Below are positions 38,699 through 47,674 of a stretch of 64,000 bases of DNA, one piece after another. Position 1 is the first letter of the stretch. Every line of letters starts with the position of its first letter. This DNA comes from Pithys albifrons albifrons (taxonomy: Eukaryota; Chordata; Aves; Passeriformes; Thamnophilidae). Under the pieces are notes generated by a model. That model did not search any database, was not told the origin of the DNA, and saw only the letters and a program-made list of their open reading frames with translations. The stretch lies in the NCBI RefSeq assembly GCF_047495875.1, contig NC_092462.1, positions 41,887,669-41,951,668 on the forward strand. Reading direction: 5' to 3'. Both the position numbers and the translations under genes were made by a program.

Positions 38699-41248
38699 GT
38701 GAGTGGAGCGGGGCCTGCGGCGGCGGCTGGAGCGGCGCGGGGCGGCCGCCTCACATCGCCCCTTCCCTCCTTTCCCCTTGTCGCCCCTCCAGGTACCCGC
38801 CGCAGGTCATGGAGAAGGCGCTGGAAATGGCCGAAGGCATCCAAGTGTCCGGCGCGCCTGTCCACACCACGAGAGATGAACTGGTTGCCAAGGTGAAGAA
38901 AAGAGGCATATCAAGTAGCAATGGTTAGCAGATCATAGCTGTGACAATACATAGGAGTCTAGAAAATGCTTGTTTTTAAATGTTCGCGGTTTGCCTCGGG
39001 CTTATAAAGTAGTTGAAATAATTTACTTTTAAAACTCCCTTTTTTCGTTTCCTCTCTCTATGCTATTTTTTTCCTAATATAGTATCTCTAAAACAGATGT
39101 AATGTGCACATATTCCTTTGGTAATGTAGAGTTGTTGCTTTGAACTTTAAGCTGTTTACTTGTGCATTGCAATGTGGATTGCTGTACTCCAGCTTAAATG
39201 CATTCTTGTTACTTTGCTTACTGTCAGGCATTATTGCTGTGTGAGAAACTGATTTTTTTTAAAAAACTTACATGGTATTAGTAAACAAAATATACTTACT
39301 TTACTCTAGGTCACGTAGTCTCTTTAATGTATGTTGGTCACCTTTGGTTTGGACTTCAGGAATAGAAATGCATACTTGCCTATGTGTCCCAAACCAACAT
39401 CTGAAATCTTGCACCTGAGTATTTTCAGGGTTTTGTCAAAAAATACTAAAATATTCTGAAATAGGACATTAAAGCTTGAAATTACAGTTCAAGGTATATT
39501 TCTAATATATACCTTTTAAATTCACAGAGCTTACTGCTAGAATGTTTTAGATGATTTCTCTCTAGATTGAGATTTCATAGTTCAGAAATCAGAGGATAAC
39601 ATATTTTACTTGTTTTGCAGAAGGGCTAGAGCAGCCCTCCAAGAGGCAAGCTGTTGAGAAAAGCAAAGACTCTAAGGATGCTGTAAAGGATGTTAAAACA
39701 ATCAAGGCAAAAGCCCTGAAGGAAACAGTGAGCACATTGCCAAAAAAGGAGGAGAAAGGTACTATCAAAGATGCAGAAAGTGCCCAGTCAACGTGCAGAT
39801 CAGATCAAGAAATGGTTGCAGCATCAGACATAGAACCAGAAGGAAGGCCTGCTAATGCTGAAAATACTGCTGAGCAAAAGCGATCTTCATCTGAAAAAGA
39901 GCCAGGAAAGAAACCTTGCTCAAGCCCACCTGAGGAAAGCAAGTGTGAAGATGTGCTATCACCTGAAAAGAGCCCCCTGCAGCCAGAGGCGGTGGTGACA
40001 GCAGTGTCACTGGCTGCCAAGAGCACCGCACAGGCAGCAGTAGTGGCAGTGGCATCAACCTCCAAGAGCACCCCACAGGCAGCAGCAGTACCACTGACTG
40101 CCAAGGGCACCCCACAGGCTGCAGCAGTGGCAGCACCAGTGCCACCAACCACCAAGAGCACCCCACAGGCAACAGTGGTGGCAGCGGCAGCAGCAGTGCC
40201 ACCAACCACCAAGAGTACCCCACAGGCAGCAGTGGGGGGAGCAGCAGCAGTGCCACCAACCACCAAGAGCACCCCACAGGCAGCAGTGGTGGCAGCAGCT
40301 GTGCCACTGACCACCAAGAGTACCCCACAGGTGGCAGCGGTGCCACCAACCACCAAGAGCACCTCACAAACAAATGCTGCGCTGCTGTCTTCCAAAACCC
40401 AGGCGAGTGCCCCAGCATCAGTGTCCAAGAGTGCTGCTCAGATGGGCAGCTCGCTGCTTCTGGCCCCCAAGACAGGCACTCAGGTTGGCACCTCGCTGCT
40501 GCTGGCCTCCAAGGGCACTGCTAAGGTGGGCTCCTCGCTCCTGTCCTCCAAGAGCAGTGCCGAGGTGGCTGCCTCCCTGCTGGCTGCTCGGAGCGGTGCA
40601 CAGCCAGGATCCTCACTGCTGGCTTCCAAGAGCAGTGCTCAGGTGGCTGCTACACTGCTGGCTGCTCGGAGTGGAGCTCAGCAAGGTCCCTCCTCCCGGG
40701 GTGGAGCTCAGGCAGGCGCTTCCTTACTGGCTTCCAAGAGTGGCTCACAGGCAAGTGAAAGCGCTGCTAAAGCTTTGTGCAAACCCTTAACCAGTGAAGA
40801 CGCAAAGGAAAGACAGCCTTTTTTCAATAGACTCTACAAAGCTGTAGCCTGGAAACTGGTTGCTGTTGGGGGTTTCAGTCCTAATGTAAATCATGCAGAA
40901 CTTCTAAACTCATCTATTCAGTCCGTAAAAGCTACCTTAGATGTTGCTTTTGTTCCCCTGAAGGAACTTGCAGACTTGCCTCAAAATAAAAGCTCTCTAG
41001 AAAATATAGTTTGTGAACTGAGGTGCAAGTCTGTCTACTTGGGTACTGGCTGTGGTAAAAGTATGGAAAATGCCAAAGCAGTGGCTTCAAGAGAAGCTTT
41101 GAAATTATTCCTCAAGAAGAAAGTTATAGTGAAGATATGTAAAAGAAAATACAAAGGTAGTGAAATTGAAGATTTGGTGCTTCTGGATGAAGAGTCGAAG
41201 CCTTCAAATTTGCCTCCAGCTTTAAGAAATCCGCGTGAGATCTTGTAG
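38469..41248 (+). CDS. CDKN2AIP: CDKN2AIP (CARF), collaborator of ARF, three coding exons
   Basis: Join 38,469-38,698, 38,793-38,923 and 39,621-41,248 (230+131+1,628 nt) gives 662 residues and a TAG stop. Human CARF has 580. Introns have GT-AG ends in phases 2 and 1. CARF is a nuclear protein that binds ARF, p53 and HDM2 and also binds the 5'-3' exoribonuclease XRN2. Residues of about 15-117 form the XRN2-binding (XTBD) domain, with [28 protein letters not shown] and [19 protein letters not shown] nearly as in human. Residues of about 254-369 are a K-S-T-P-Q repeat array, and 390-498 a K-S-x-A-Q...SLL repeat array. Residues 505-662 are the conserved C-terminal domain ([53 protein letters not shown]). 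The start codon has G at -3 and +4. Identification is from recalled similarity to the human protein. Confidence 0.97.
38793..38923 (+). other. CDKN2AIP: CDKN2AIP coding exon 2
   Basis: Acceptor cccctccag ends at 38,792. The exon ends at 38,923 before donor GTTAGC, which is a weaker than average GT donor. It encodes [18 protein letters not shown] through KRGISSSN, the second half of the XRN2-binding domain. The split Glu121 codon is completed by exon 3. Confidence 0.95.
39621..41248 (+). other. CDKN2AIP: CDKN2AIP coding exon 3 (repeats and C-terminal domain)
   Basis: Acceptor tgttttgcag ends at 39,620. The first codons continue [10 protein letters not shown], matching human EGVEEPSKKR. A Lys/Glu/Ser-rich segment (to about 39,970) is followed by the two repeat arrays (about 40,010-40,375 and 40,430-40,760) and the unique C-terminal domain. 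Stop TAG lies at 41,246-41,248. Confidence 0.96.
40010..40375 (+). repeat. In-frame coding minisatellite in CDKN2AIP (K-S-T-P-Q units)
   Basis: Eight in-frame units beginning K-(S/G)-T-(P/A)-Q are spaced 13-19 codons apart and separated by alanine/valine runs and PPTT. At DNA level the recurrent string is ccaccaaccaccaagagcac. Unit lengths are multiples of three, so the frame is held. The array forces spurious long open frames on the opposite strand (39,805-40,428). Confidence 0.93.
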
Positions 41249-43320
41249 GGGAGAGAATCACTGTTTGTACTGTGTATAGTATTTCAACACAAGGACTGAA
41301 AGTTAATTTTGTACTTTGAAAATGTAGGCTTCCAGATATTTTGTATTTCTTTCTCAGTTTTGCAAGACAGTGGTAGTCCTGTCACTCGATAGCAATTGTA
41401 TAAAACTTGTTAGAGATGACAAGTGTGCATTTAAAGGTATTGCCTTAATATACAGCACACTAGTGTGCTGTTGTATTTGCAAAATAGTCTACCTAACTCT
41501 TCTATTTTTAATTAAACTATTAAGGTACAATTTGCTGTTTAAAACCTGACATTTTTGTAATTCTTACAATTTGATGGCAGTATGCTCAGTTGTCTACCAT
41601 GTCTTTTCTAGCCACATAGAAGTGTGTACATAGGGACCATAATACTTGAATGACTGACCGTTGTTTAAAAATTTCAATCAAAAAGTTGAATCATCTGTTT
41701 CAGGCTTGTTCCTCATAATGTTCACTGTTGCTCATACTAGTGGAGAAAGTAGTTGGTTGACTATTTTTATGGGATGTTTTTGTAACACTTGCAATATAAG
41801 CGACACCCTGATCCCATTTAACATTATACTAGCAGATCAGAGCCCACTTAACGTCACACTGGCAAATTAGTAATTAGTCAAATCACAGCTATTTCAACCA
41901 CCAAAACTAAACAGATTTAATTTATATTGTGAAGTATAATTTACAGTTTGGGAGTTTTTTTCAAATAAACATGGATTTCTATGCTAAGTATCTTTTGACC
42001 ACAACTCAAAACAATAAAACCTCTGGGATAAACTTTTATAGTACTTTGGTTTTGGCTACTAAATATTCCAGCCATTTCAATAGCTTTCCAACACCTTCAG
42101 AAAAGCTTTACTTTGAGTGGCTTCAAGGTATAATCCCCATGAGTTCTTTTCTTTAGATGTGTAGCTGAAATACTGTAAAACCGATAGAGTAGACCTATAG
42201 AATATGAATTTCTAGTTTTGTAACCCCAAATAAGCAAAATGAAGATGCTGCTGTCTGCAGGAGACAGTGTATTGTAAAGCATTCATGCTAGTTAAGCTCT
42301 TCCTTTGCTACATTTTTACACCCTGTACAGAATGATTTGAATCAAAGAAAGTAGATTACCTTTTATTTTCGGTGTTGCTGAAATACCCGCACAAACTGCA
42401 TGTTTTGGTATATTGGATAATGACATGTAATTGTAAAGACATAATGTCTTCAGTGTTATTTTGAATTAATCTTGTCTGACTACAGTAGTTAGCATCATTT
42501 AGTGGTGACTTTATGCTTCACTGACAGATCCATTGATAAAGCACTACAGGAGTCAATAGGAATTTCTGCGATCCCAGTAGTACTTAAAGACTTATATCCA
42601 CTTAAAGACCTCCAGTTCTTTTGTGATTTTGGGACTAAACCACGGCAGTGTTGTTATGCTGTGCCCTACATGATTTTAAACAGCAGTGGCTCTCCAGTCC
42701 ATTTCTCCAGAAGCGTGCAAGGCACTCACGCTTCCCAATGGCAGCTTGAGAACTTCCTCCAACTGACCCCTGGGCTTCTGTGCTCTTGGTCACCCTTCAC
42801 CCTAGTTAGGTTTCTCAGGAGTTCTCCCTCAGCATTTCTGGAGTACCAGCTGATGTTTGGAATGCAATGCGCTCAGTTATGTCAGCGCAAGATCTGGTGT
42901 GCACTTCAAAGTGCAGGACAGGACAGGCTTTGTGCTGTGCTTAGGAACTGTGGTATTCATGGTGGAAAGTACGAGATCCATTCTAAAGTCCCCAGCCTGT
43001 TTGGGTAGAGACACAGAACGACTGTTTGTGGGGCAGGAGTTGTGTCCCATGCCCTCTGGAGTACAGCTTTTGCTGCTGGTTGGGCATCTCCAGATCACTG
43101 GTTCAGAATTGCAGCGCATGTTGCAATGTGAAAACCTGTGTTTCTCCTCCATAAAGCAAAGCTCACAGTATTCAGTGACCTCAAGGAACTGTTAGGGTGA
43201 CTGTTTAAAAGGCTGAAGTTCTAGATGCCTTTTTTTAAAAGACCTGACTTAGGCTTACTTTTTTAAAAATTTTGAATGTTACTCCTCTTTGATGTTTGGT
43301 TGTGAATCATTAAAGAACGA
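41249..43320 (+). other. CDKN2AIP: Probable CDKN2AIP 3' UTR and flank
   Basis: AT-rich sequence after the stop. Candidate poly(A) signals are ATTAAA at 41,511-41,516, AATAAA at 42,013-42,018 and ATTAAA at 43,309-43,314. I cannot tell which is used. The 168-codon open frame at 42,502-43,008 has no recognisable domain and is treated as chance. Confidence 0.5.
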
Positions 43321-43980
43321 GTCTGTAGCTACTCTTAATAGAAACTGAAGGTTGAAGTGTGTTATTTTTATTTCACGCTCTACATGGAAAGCAACTCAAA
43401 ATGCACATTTGAACATGCAAGTGAAAAAGCATTATTCGAGTATTTGAATGAGAATGTATTAACATTTCATTAAGCCTAGAGGAAGAAAGAAAGAATTTCA
43501 AAGAACTGGCAGTGGCAAGAAGTGTTTATGCAGTCCTGATAGTACTAAAACCTTTCGGTCTCCCTTCCAGGTACTGTCCTGGTCTCTAGCGATGGGGATG
43601 CTGGTCTTTTACGGTCAGACCCTGCCGACAAGGACCGGCGGGAACACGTGCACTGACACTGTAGGAGTGCAGAGTTACCTCAGGGGGACAAAGGAAACCA
43701 ACCAACCGAAAGAAAAACAGCCTGTTTTGTCTGCAGAAGTACAGGAAATCGCAGCCATCAGAAATGGCTCCCGCTTCCCCTGGGGTGTGCTGGAACAGCC
43801 GCGCCGTTCCTTGCGGACGGCGGCCCCGTTGACATGCTGTTGGCAGCTGCACAGCACGCTGCGGTGTGGCGGCTCTCGCCGGGGGCTCCTAAGCCCGCGC
43901 TGGGGTGACGCGGGGCGGGCTCTGGGAGGCCACAAGGCGCGGCAGAGCGCCCGCCCGGCTGGGGGCGGGGTCTGGGCGTC

Positions 43981-44183
43981 ATTTGCATAACGCGTTCCCG
44001 GGGCCGCTTCGTCTCTCCGCGGCGAGGACTTCGCGGACGCTCGGGGCCATGGCGCCCCTCTGGGGTGGTTCAGCGGTCTGTGTACTCTGTATCATCTGGG
44101 GAGGCCAGCGTACGAACAAACGAGAGTACCAAGCGCTCCTCGCCCTGCCCTTGACGCTGAGCCAGCTGCCAGCCTTTATAAAG
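43981..44183 (+). promoter_or_regulatory. RMRP: Type-3 Pol III promoter of RMRP: octamer DSE, putative PSE, TATA
   Basis: A perfect octamer ATTTGCAT lies at 43,981-43,988, about 228 bp before the predicted RNA start, the usual place of the distal sequence element. A TATA box (tttataaag, 44,175-44,183) lies about 30 bp before the start. A PSE-like stretch, ctcgccctgcccttga, lies at about 44,139-44,154. The PSE match is weak. Octamer and TATA spacing fit U6/RMRP-type genes. Confidence 0.75.
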
Positions 44184-44208
44184 TAGCAATGGTGACCGAA
44201 GAGGGGCG

Positions 44209-44476
44209 GGATGCTCTGAAGACCTGCTCGCTAGGCCACGCACGGAGGACGCTGTTCCTCACGGGCCTCGCCCGCCTAGGGGAAAGTCCCCGGACCGCAG
44301 GCAGAGAGTGCCGGGCGTTGCTGCGCCCCCGCCCGCCCCGCAGCGCGCCAAACCCCGCCGAGACGCCCCCGGGCCGAGCGGACGAGCGCGGGGCGGGCTC
44401 TCGTCACGGCCACAGACACGCAGGTAGCGCGCCACGGGCGCCAACAGAACGGGGCTCACTCTCAGGCCATCCCCTT
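44209..44476 (+). ncRNA. RMRP: RNase MRP RNA (RMRP)
   Basis: This is the catalytic-core RNA of the nucleolar endonuclease RNase MRP, which processes pre-rRNA and some mRNAs. Segments shared with human RMRP occur in the same order. They are tgaagacctg near the 5' end, ctaggccacgcac, gaggacgctgttcctc, the CR-I core cgcctaggggaaagtccc continuing cggacc (44,274-44,296), gcagagagtgcc, then 3' acgcaggtagcgcg and the CR-V element aacggggctcactctcag (about 44,448-44,465), which pairs back to the CR-I region to form P4. The middle is GC-rich and diverged. Predicted length is about 268 nt, like the human RNA. The end is set by a T5 run at 44,475-44,479. The start is inferred from alignment and TATA spacing, within a few bases. 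Octamer and TATA upstream argue for a working gene rather than a retropseudogene. The CDS-like frames across it are spurious. Confidence 0.93.
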
Positions 44477-44479
44477 TTT
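44475..44479 (+). terminator. Pol III T5 terminator of RMRP
   Basis: A run of five T follows 'ggccatcccc' directly after the conserved 3' domain of the RNA. RNA polymerase III terminates at runs of four or more T. Confidence 0.8.
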
Positions 44480-44520
44480 GCCGGGCCCATCCCTCCGGAC
44501 ACCTCTCACGGCTGCCCGTA

Positions 44521-44622
44521 CCCTCCCGGCGCATTAGAGCCCTGGGCAGGGGGAGCAAAGAACGTGTGTACACTCTCCCGGCGCAGCAGAGCCCTGGGCA
44601 GGGAGAGCAAGGCACGCGTGGG
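44521..44622 (+). repeat. Two-copy ~51-bp tandem duplication downstream of RMRP
   Basis: The block with ctcccggcgca...gagccctgggcaggg...gagcaa at 44,521-44,572 is repeated with substitutions at 44,573-44,622. It lies about 45 bp after the Pol III terminator. Confidence 0.88.
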
Positions 44623-44716
44623 GAAGCGTTGCTGCCCGGCAGCGGCGGGCAGGACACGCGGTCCCGCAGCCCCCTGCTGCCCACAGCCGCTGGGCGTCAG
44701 GTGCCAAGTGGAACAC

Positions 44717-44925
44717 GGAACCACACAATTAGACTGGAAGAAACCTCTGAGGTCTTCGAGCCCAACCTTTCACCGAACACCACCTTGTCAGCTAGACCGT
44801 GGAGCTAAGCACCACATCCAATCTTTTCTCAAACACCTCCAGAGACGGTGACCCCACCACTTCCCTGGGCAGCAGCCCATTCCAGTGCTTGATAACCCTT
44901 TCGGTGAAGAAATTCCTCCAAAAGA
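44717..44925 (-). mobile_element. CR1 3' fragment, reverse orientation
   Basis: Begins near 'ccacacaattagactggaag' with 'aaacctctgaggtcttcgag', then 'cgaacaccaccttgtcagctagacc', 'caaacacctccagagacggtgacc' and 'ccattccagtgcttgataaccc', closely matching the standard CR1 3' segment in reverse. No RT region remains. It abuts the RMRP CpG island. Confidence 0.92.
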
Positions 44926-45161
44926 GACGGGGAGACACTTTCAGATGGAGCGCTTACCCCTGCCTGAGACGGCCTTCCCTTCCTTCCTGCTCCAGGATGT
45001 AGCAAGGGGCCAGATGGAAGCACCTTGCCACAGGCACTTGCACCAGGCATAAGTTAAACACCAAACACAGGAGAATGATGCATACCCCAGTGATGGCACA
45101 AACACTGACACAGCACTGGGTACGAACCACACTGCCCCAGCACAGCAGCTGCTTACCCACC

Positions 45162-45195
45162 CTGTGCTGTGCTGTGCTGTTCTGTGCTGTACTGT
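45162..45195 (+). repeat. Imperfect gctgt pentanucleotide repeat
   Basis: About six to seven units of (g/t)ctgt, with substitutions at two units. Confidence 0.8.
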
Positions 45196-45199
45196 ACCA

Positions 45200-47295
45200 T
45201 ACCCCTGGGCTTCCCTGCTCATCTGGACCTCCTCAGAGAAGGCCAGTGTGTGCCACCAGTATTATGTGCCTACTGTAAGCAGGTTCTTGTTCTAACACTC
45301 CCAGGTACTATGCAAGATGCTGCTGCCCTGCCAATAATCTGAATTAATTTTATAGTTAGTGCTGTTCTTATCTCTAGTATGACAAGCAAATAGCACATCA
45401 CCATGCTCAGCTCTGTGGAATAAAGCCCTCTGCTGCCCAACAGTCATGTCTGGGTATGAAACAGAAGAGCATTGGCAGAGGTCCCCAAAATATCATCGTT
45501 TGGGCACCTCATACCCAAAGTAGATGATTTATTACCTTACCCGAAAACCTCCCAAGCAGCCCAGAGCCAATGCTTCCTGCTTGTCCATGCTGGCTTGGTA
45601 TTTATGGAGCTCTTGTGGCAAACCCAGGTCTGCTAAACTAGTGGTGTCTTTCTTTTTGGTTGAGCCTCAGTCATGTGGCCTATACATAGGCACAGCACAG
45701 TTTGCAAACCCTGTTGGTCTCCGTGTTGTTCCTCTTCCAGCAAGATCCTCATGGTGACCTCTTTCCAGCCATGTCAGATCCTGTGCTAGGCAGAGGAGAC
45801 CAGCATGCAGAGCAGAGAGTACCTCTGCAGAAATAGTGATGACAGCTTGGACTGCCTCATGCAAGGGTGCACAAGGGATTGAGAAACCAACTGGCTCAAG
45901 CTGCTATTTTGGTTTGCTGTCTTGGCCACTTGAAGTACTTGAGTGTCTTTTTTTTCTCCCATGATTCTTCATATGATCAGCTAGAGATATGTACATGGGA
46001 AAAGAGAGATTTCAAATTAAACTGCTATCAAAGAACCCATACCCAAAAAACAACTAAACTAGGACACAGCTCTATGAAGTTTTGGGTTTTGGTTGAGAAG
46101 CTGTAATGATATCCCAGTGTCCTGGTTTCGTCTGCTGAAAAGATATATCTAAGGCTCTATGAAACTAATGTTTCATGAGTTGTCATCCCTCTGTAGTGCA
46201 GGTAACATCAGCTGTACACGCTGAAGATCACAGTCAAACTTGTGTAGACAAGCTGAAGCTTGTGCAGTGATAGAGGTGTGCTTGTTTTTCGAAGGTGCAC
46301 TGTAGCACCTTAACGATTTGGGCTGGTTCTTGTGTGTGTGAACAAAATGCTCTCACTTGTAGTTTATGGTAAATGTTGGTCTTCAAATTTGTTAGTAGGA
46401 GAGAATACATTAAACATCAGACTTCTCTTGCCTACAGACGACACTAAGCTGACATGACATGGTCTAGTGGTCCAGAGACTGAGGAGGAAAAGCATACATT
46501 GAGAGTTTTGATGCTGTCTCTCTCTTTCACTAGGCAGTTAAGTCCCCAGCTTTTTAAGTTGCAAAGTGAGGAAAAATTAAAAAAATATCTGCTTTGCAGA
46601 ATATTTCTAAGTTGTTTTTTCATCTAAAATGTGTGTTTTGGCAATGTTTTTGAATAATGTATAATATGACACACTCTTTGTCCAGGCAACCACAATTAGC
46701 TCGTGTGCCTTCTAGATGATTCTGTTAGTTGCCACTGCCACAGCAAAGGTATTGCCATCAGCTAATTTAAGTGGTTTTAGGAAGATGCTGTCACCAAATT
46801 TGCTGTCAGGAAGTATCACTTTTTAGTCTGTGATTAATTAACACGCACTCACAGATGAGCATTTAGGAAAACAGGTTTTATGTTGATACCTGGTAACAAT
46901 TTCAAATATGTTGCAGGCTAATTTTGAAAATTACACATGATAATTTCTAAGCATAACTGCCTGTTCCTAAGTCAGTGGAAGTTTTGAGTTCCAGTGGTTA
47001 TCAGCAAGGTATTCCCCTCCTACAGTAACCCTCCTGCAACTAAAAAAGCATTGTTCAGCTCCAACATCTGAGCCTACAGCCCCTTAAAGTTTGAATTGGC
47101 ACTGCTACTCAAGTAATATTGTTAGGCCCAAGTGGGCTGCAAAAGGATTTCTTTTATATATGAGTGTCAGAGGTTGACCACATTGGGCAAAAGATACTTT
47201 GTCACTAGTAAGAAATCTGGAATGATCTAACCAATGTTTGCCTGATTTTCTAAATCCTCTGACATTTTATGTTTTACATTTAAAATTCTCTGGTG
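45200..47295. other. Intergenic DNA, nothing recognised
   Basis: Between two CR1 fragments. Chance frames only. A 16-bp string tgtcctggtttcgtct at about 46,119 resembles the start of a common avian ERV-L LTR, but the match does not continue. Confidence 0.4.
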
Positions 47296-47670
47296 TTTAG
47301 CCTGGAGAAGAGACAACTGAGAGGGTTTCTTATTAAGGTCTATAAGTATCCAAAGGGAGGGTGTCAAGAGGATGGAGCCAGGTTCTTCTCAGTGGAGCCA
47401 AGCAACAGGGTGAGAGACAATGGGCAGAAACTGATGCACAGGAAGTTCCACCTGAATGTGAGGAAGAACTTCTTTACTGTGTGGGTGACAGTGCACTGGA
47501 ACAGATTACTCAGAGAGGTTGTGGAATTTTTGTCTCTGGAAATTTTCAAGAACTGTCTGGGCACAATCTTAAGTAATGTGCTGGAGGGGACTCTGCCTGA
47601 GCAGGGAGGTTGGATCAGGTGACCCACTGTGGTCCCTTCCAATGTCACCCATTCTGTGATTCTGTGATTT
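47296..47670 (+). mobile_element. CR1 LINE 3' fragment
   Basis: Plus-strand CR1: 'agcctggagaagagacaactgagagg', 'ggagccaggttcttctcagtgg', 'gttccacctgaatgtgagg', 'cactggaacagattactcagagagg', 'ggttggatcaggtgaccc', ending in two attctgtg octamers (47,650-47,668). The partial frame (109 codons) is the extreme C terminus of CR1 ORF2 and is not functional. Confidence 0.94.
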
Positions 47671-47674
47671 TAAC

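Larger units (their letters stand above)
43850..44720. promoter_or_regulatory. CpG island around RMRP
   Basis: An isolated GC-rich, CpG-dense block between AT-rich flanks, containing GC boxes (gggggcgggg at 43,961-43,970) upstream of the RNase MRP RNA gene. A Pol II transcript could also start here. The ATG at 44,049 has a good Kozak context but opens only 46 codons between the octamer and the Pol III start. Confidence 0.6.

Noticed and set aside
38117..38865. Long minus-strand Gly/Pro/His-rich frames over the CDKN2AIP 5' end
   Set aside because: Shadow of the minisatellite and CpG-rich exon 1.
37835..38896. 353-codon plus-strand frame
   Set aside because: It fuses a CR1 fragment, the minisatellite and an out-of-frame reading of CDKN2AIP exon 1, intron and exon 2. 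It is not a protein.
39805..40428. 207-codon minus-strand frame
   Set aside because: Antisense reading of the codon-periodic KSTPQ array in CDKN2AIP exon 3.
42502..43008. 168-codon plus-strand frame in the CDKN2AIP 3' region
   Set aside because: No domain, no splice sites, not recognised. It is most simply 3' UTR or flank.
43592..43990. 132-codon plus-strand frame
   Set aside because: Runs from AT-rich flank into the RMRP CpG island and ends at the octamer. No homology recognised.
44049..44186. 46-codon frame with good Kozak ATG and a hydrophobic start
   Set aside because: It lies between the octamer and the TATA box of the RMRP promoter. It has no splice partner and no recognised family.
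44189..44851. 220-codon plus-strand frame (and several minus-strand frames) in GC-rich DNA
   Set aside because: It lies across the RNase MRP RNA gene and a CR1 fragment. The conserved signal is RNA structure, and the frame is a by-product of GC-rich composition.
46119..46135. String resembling the start of an avian ERV-L LTR
   Set aside because: Only about 16 bases match. No continuation, polyadenylation signal or second end was found.
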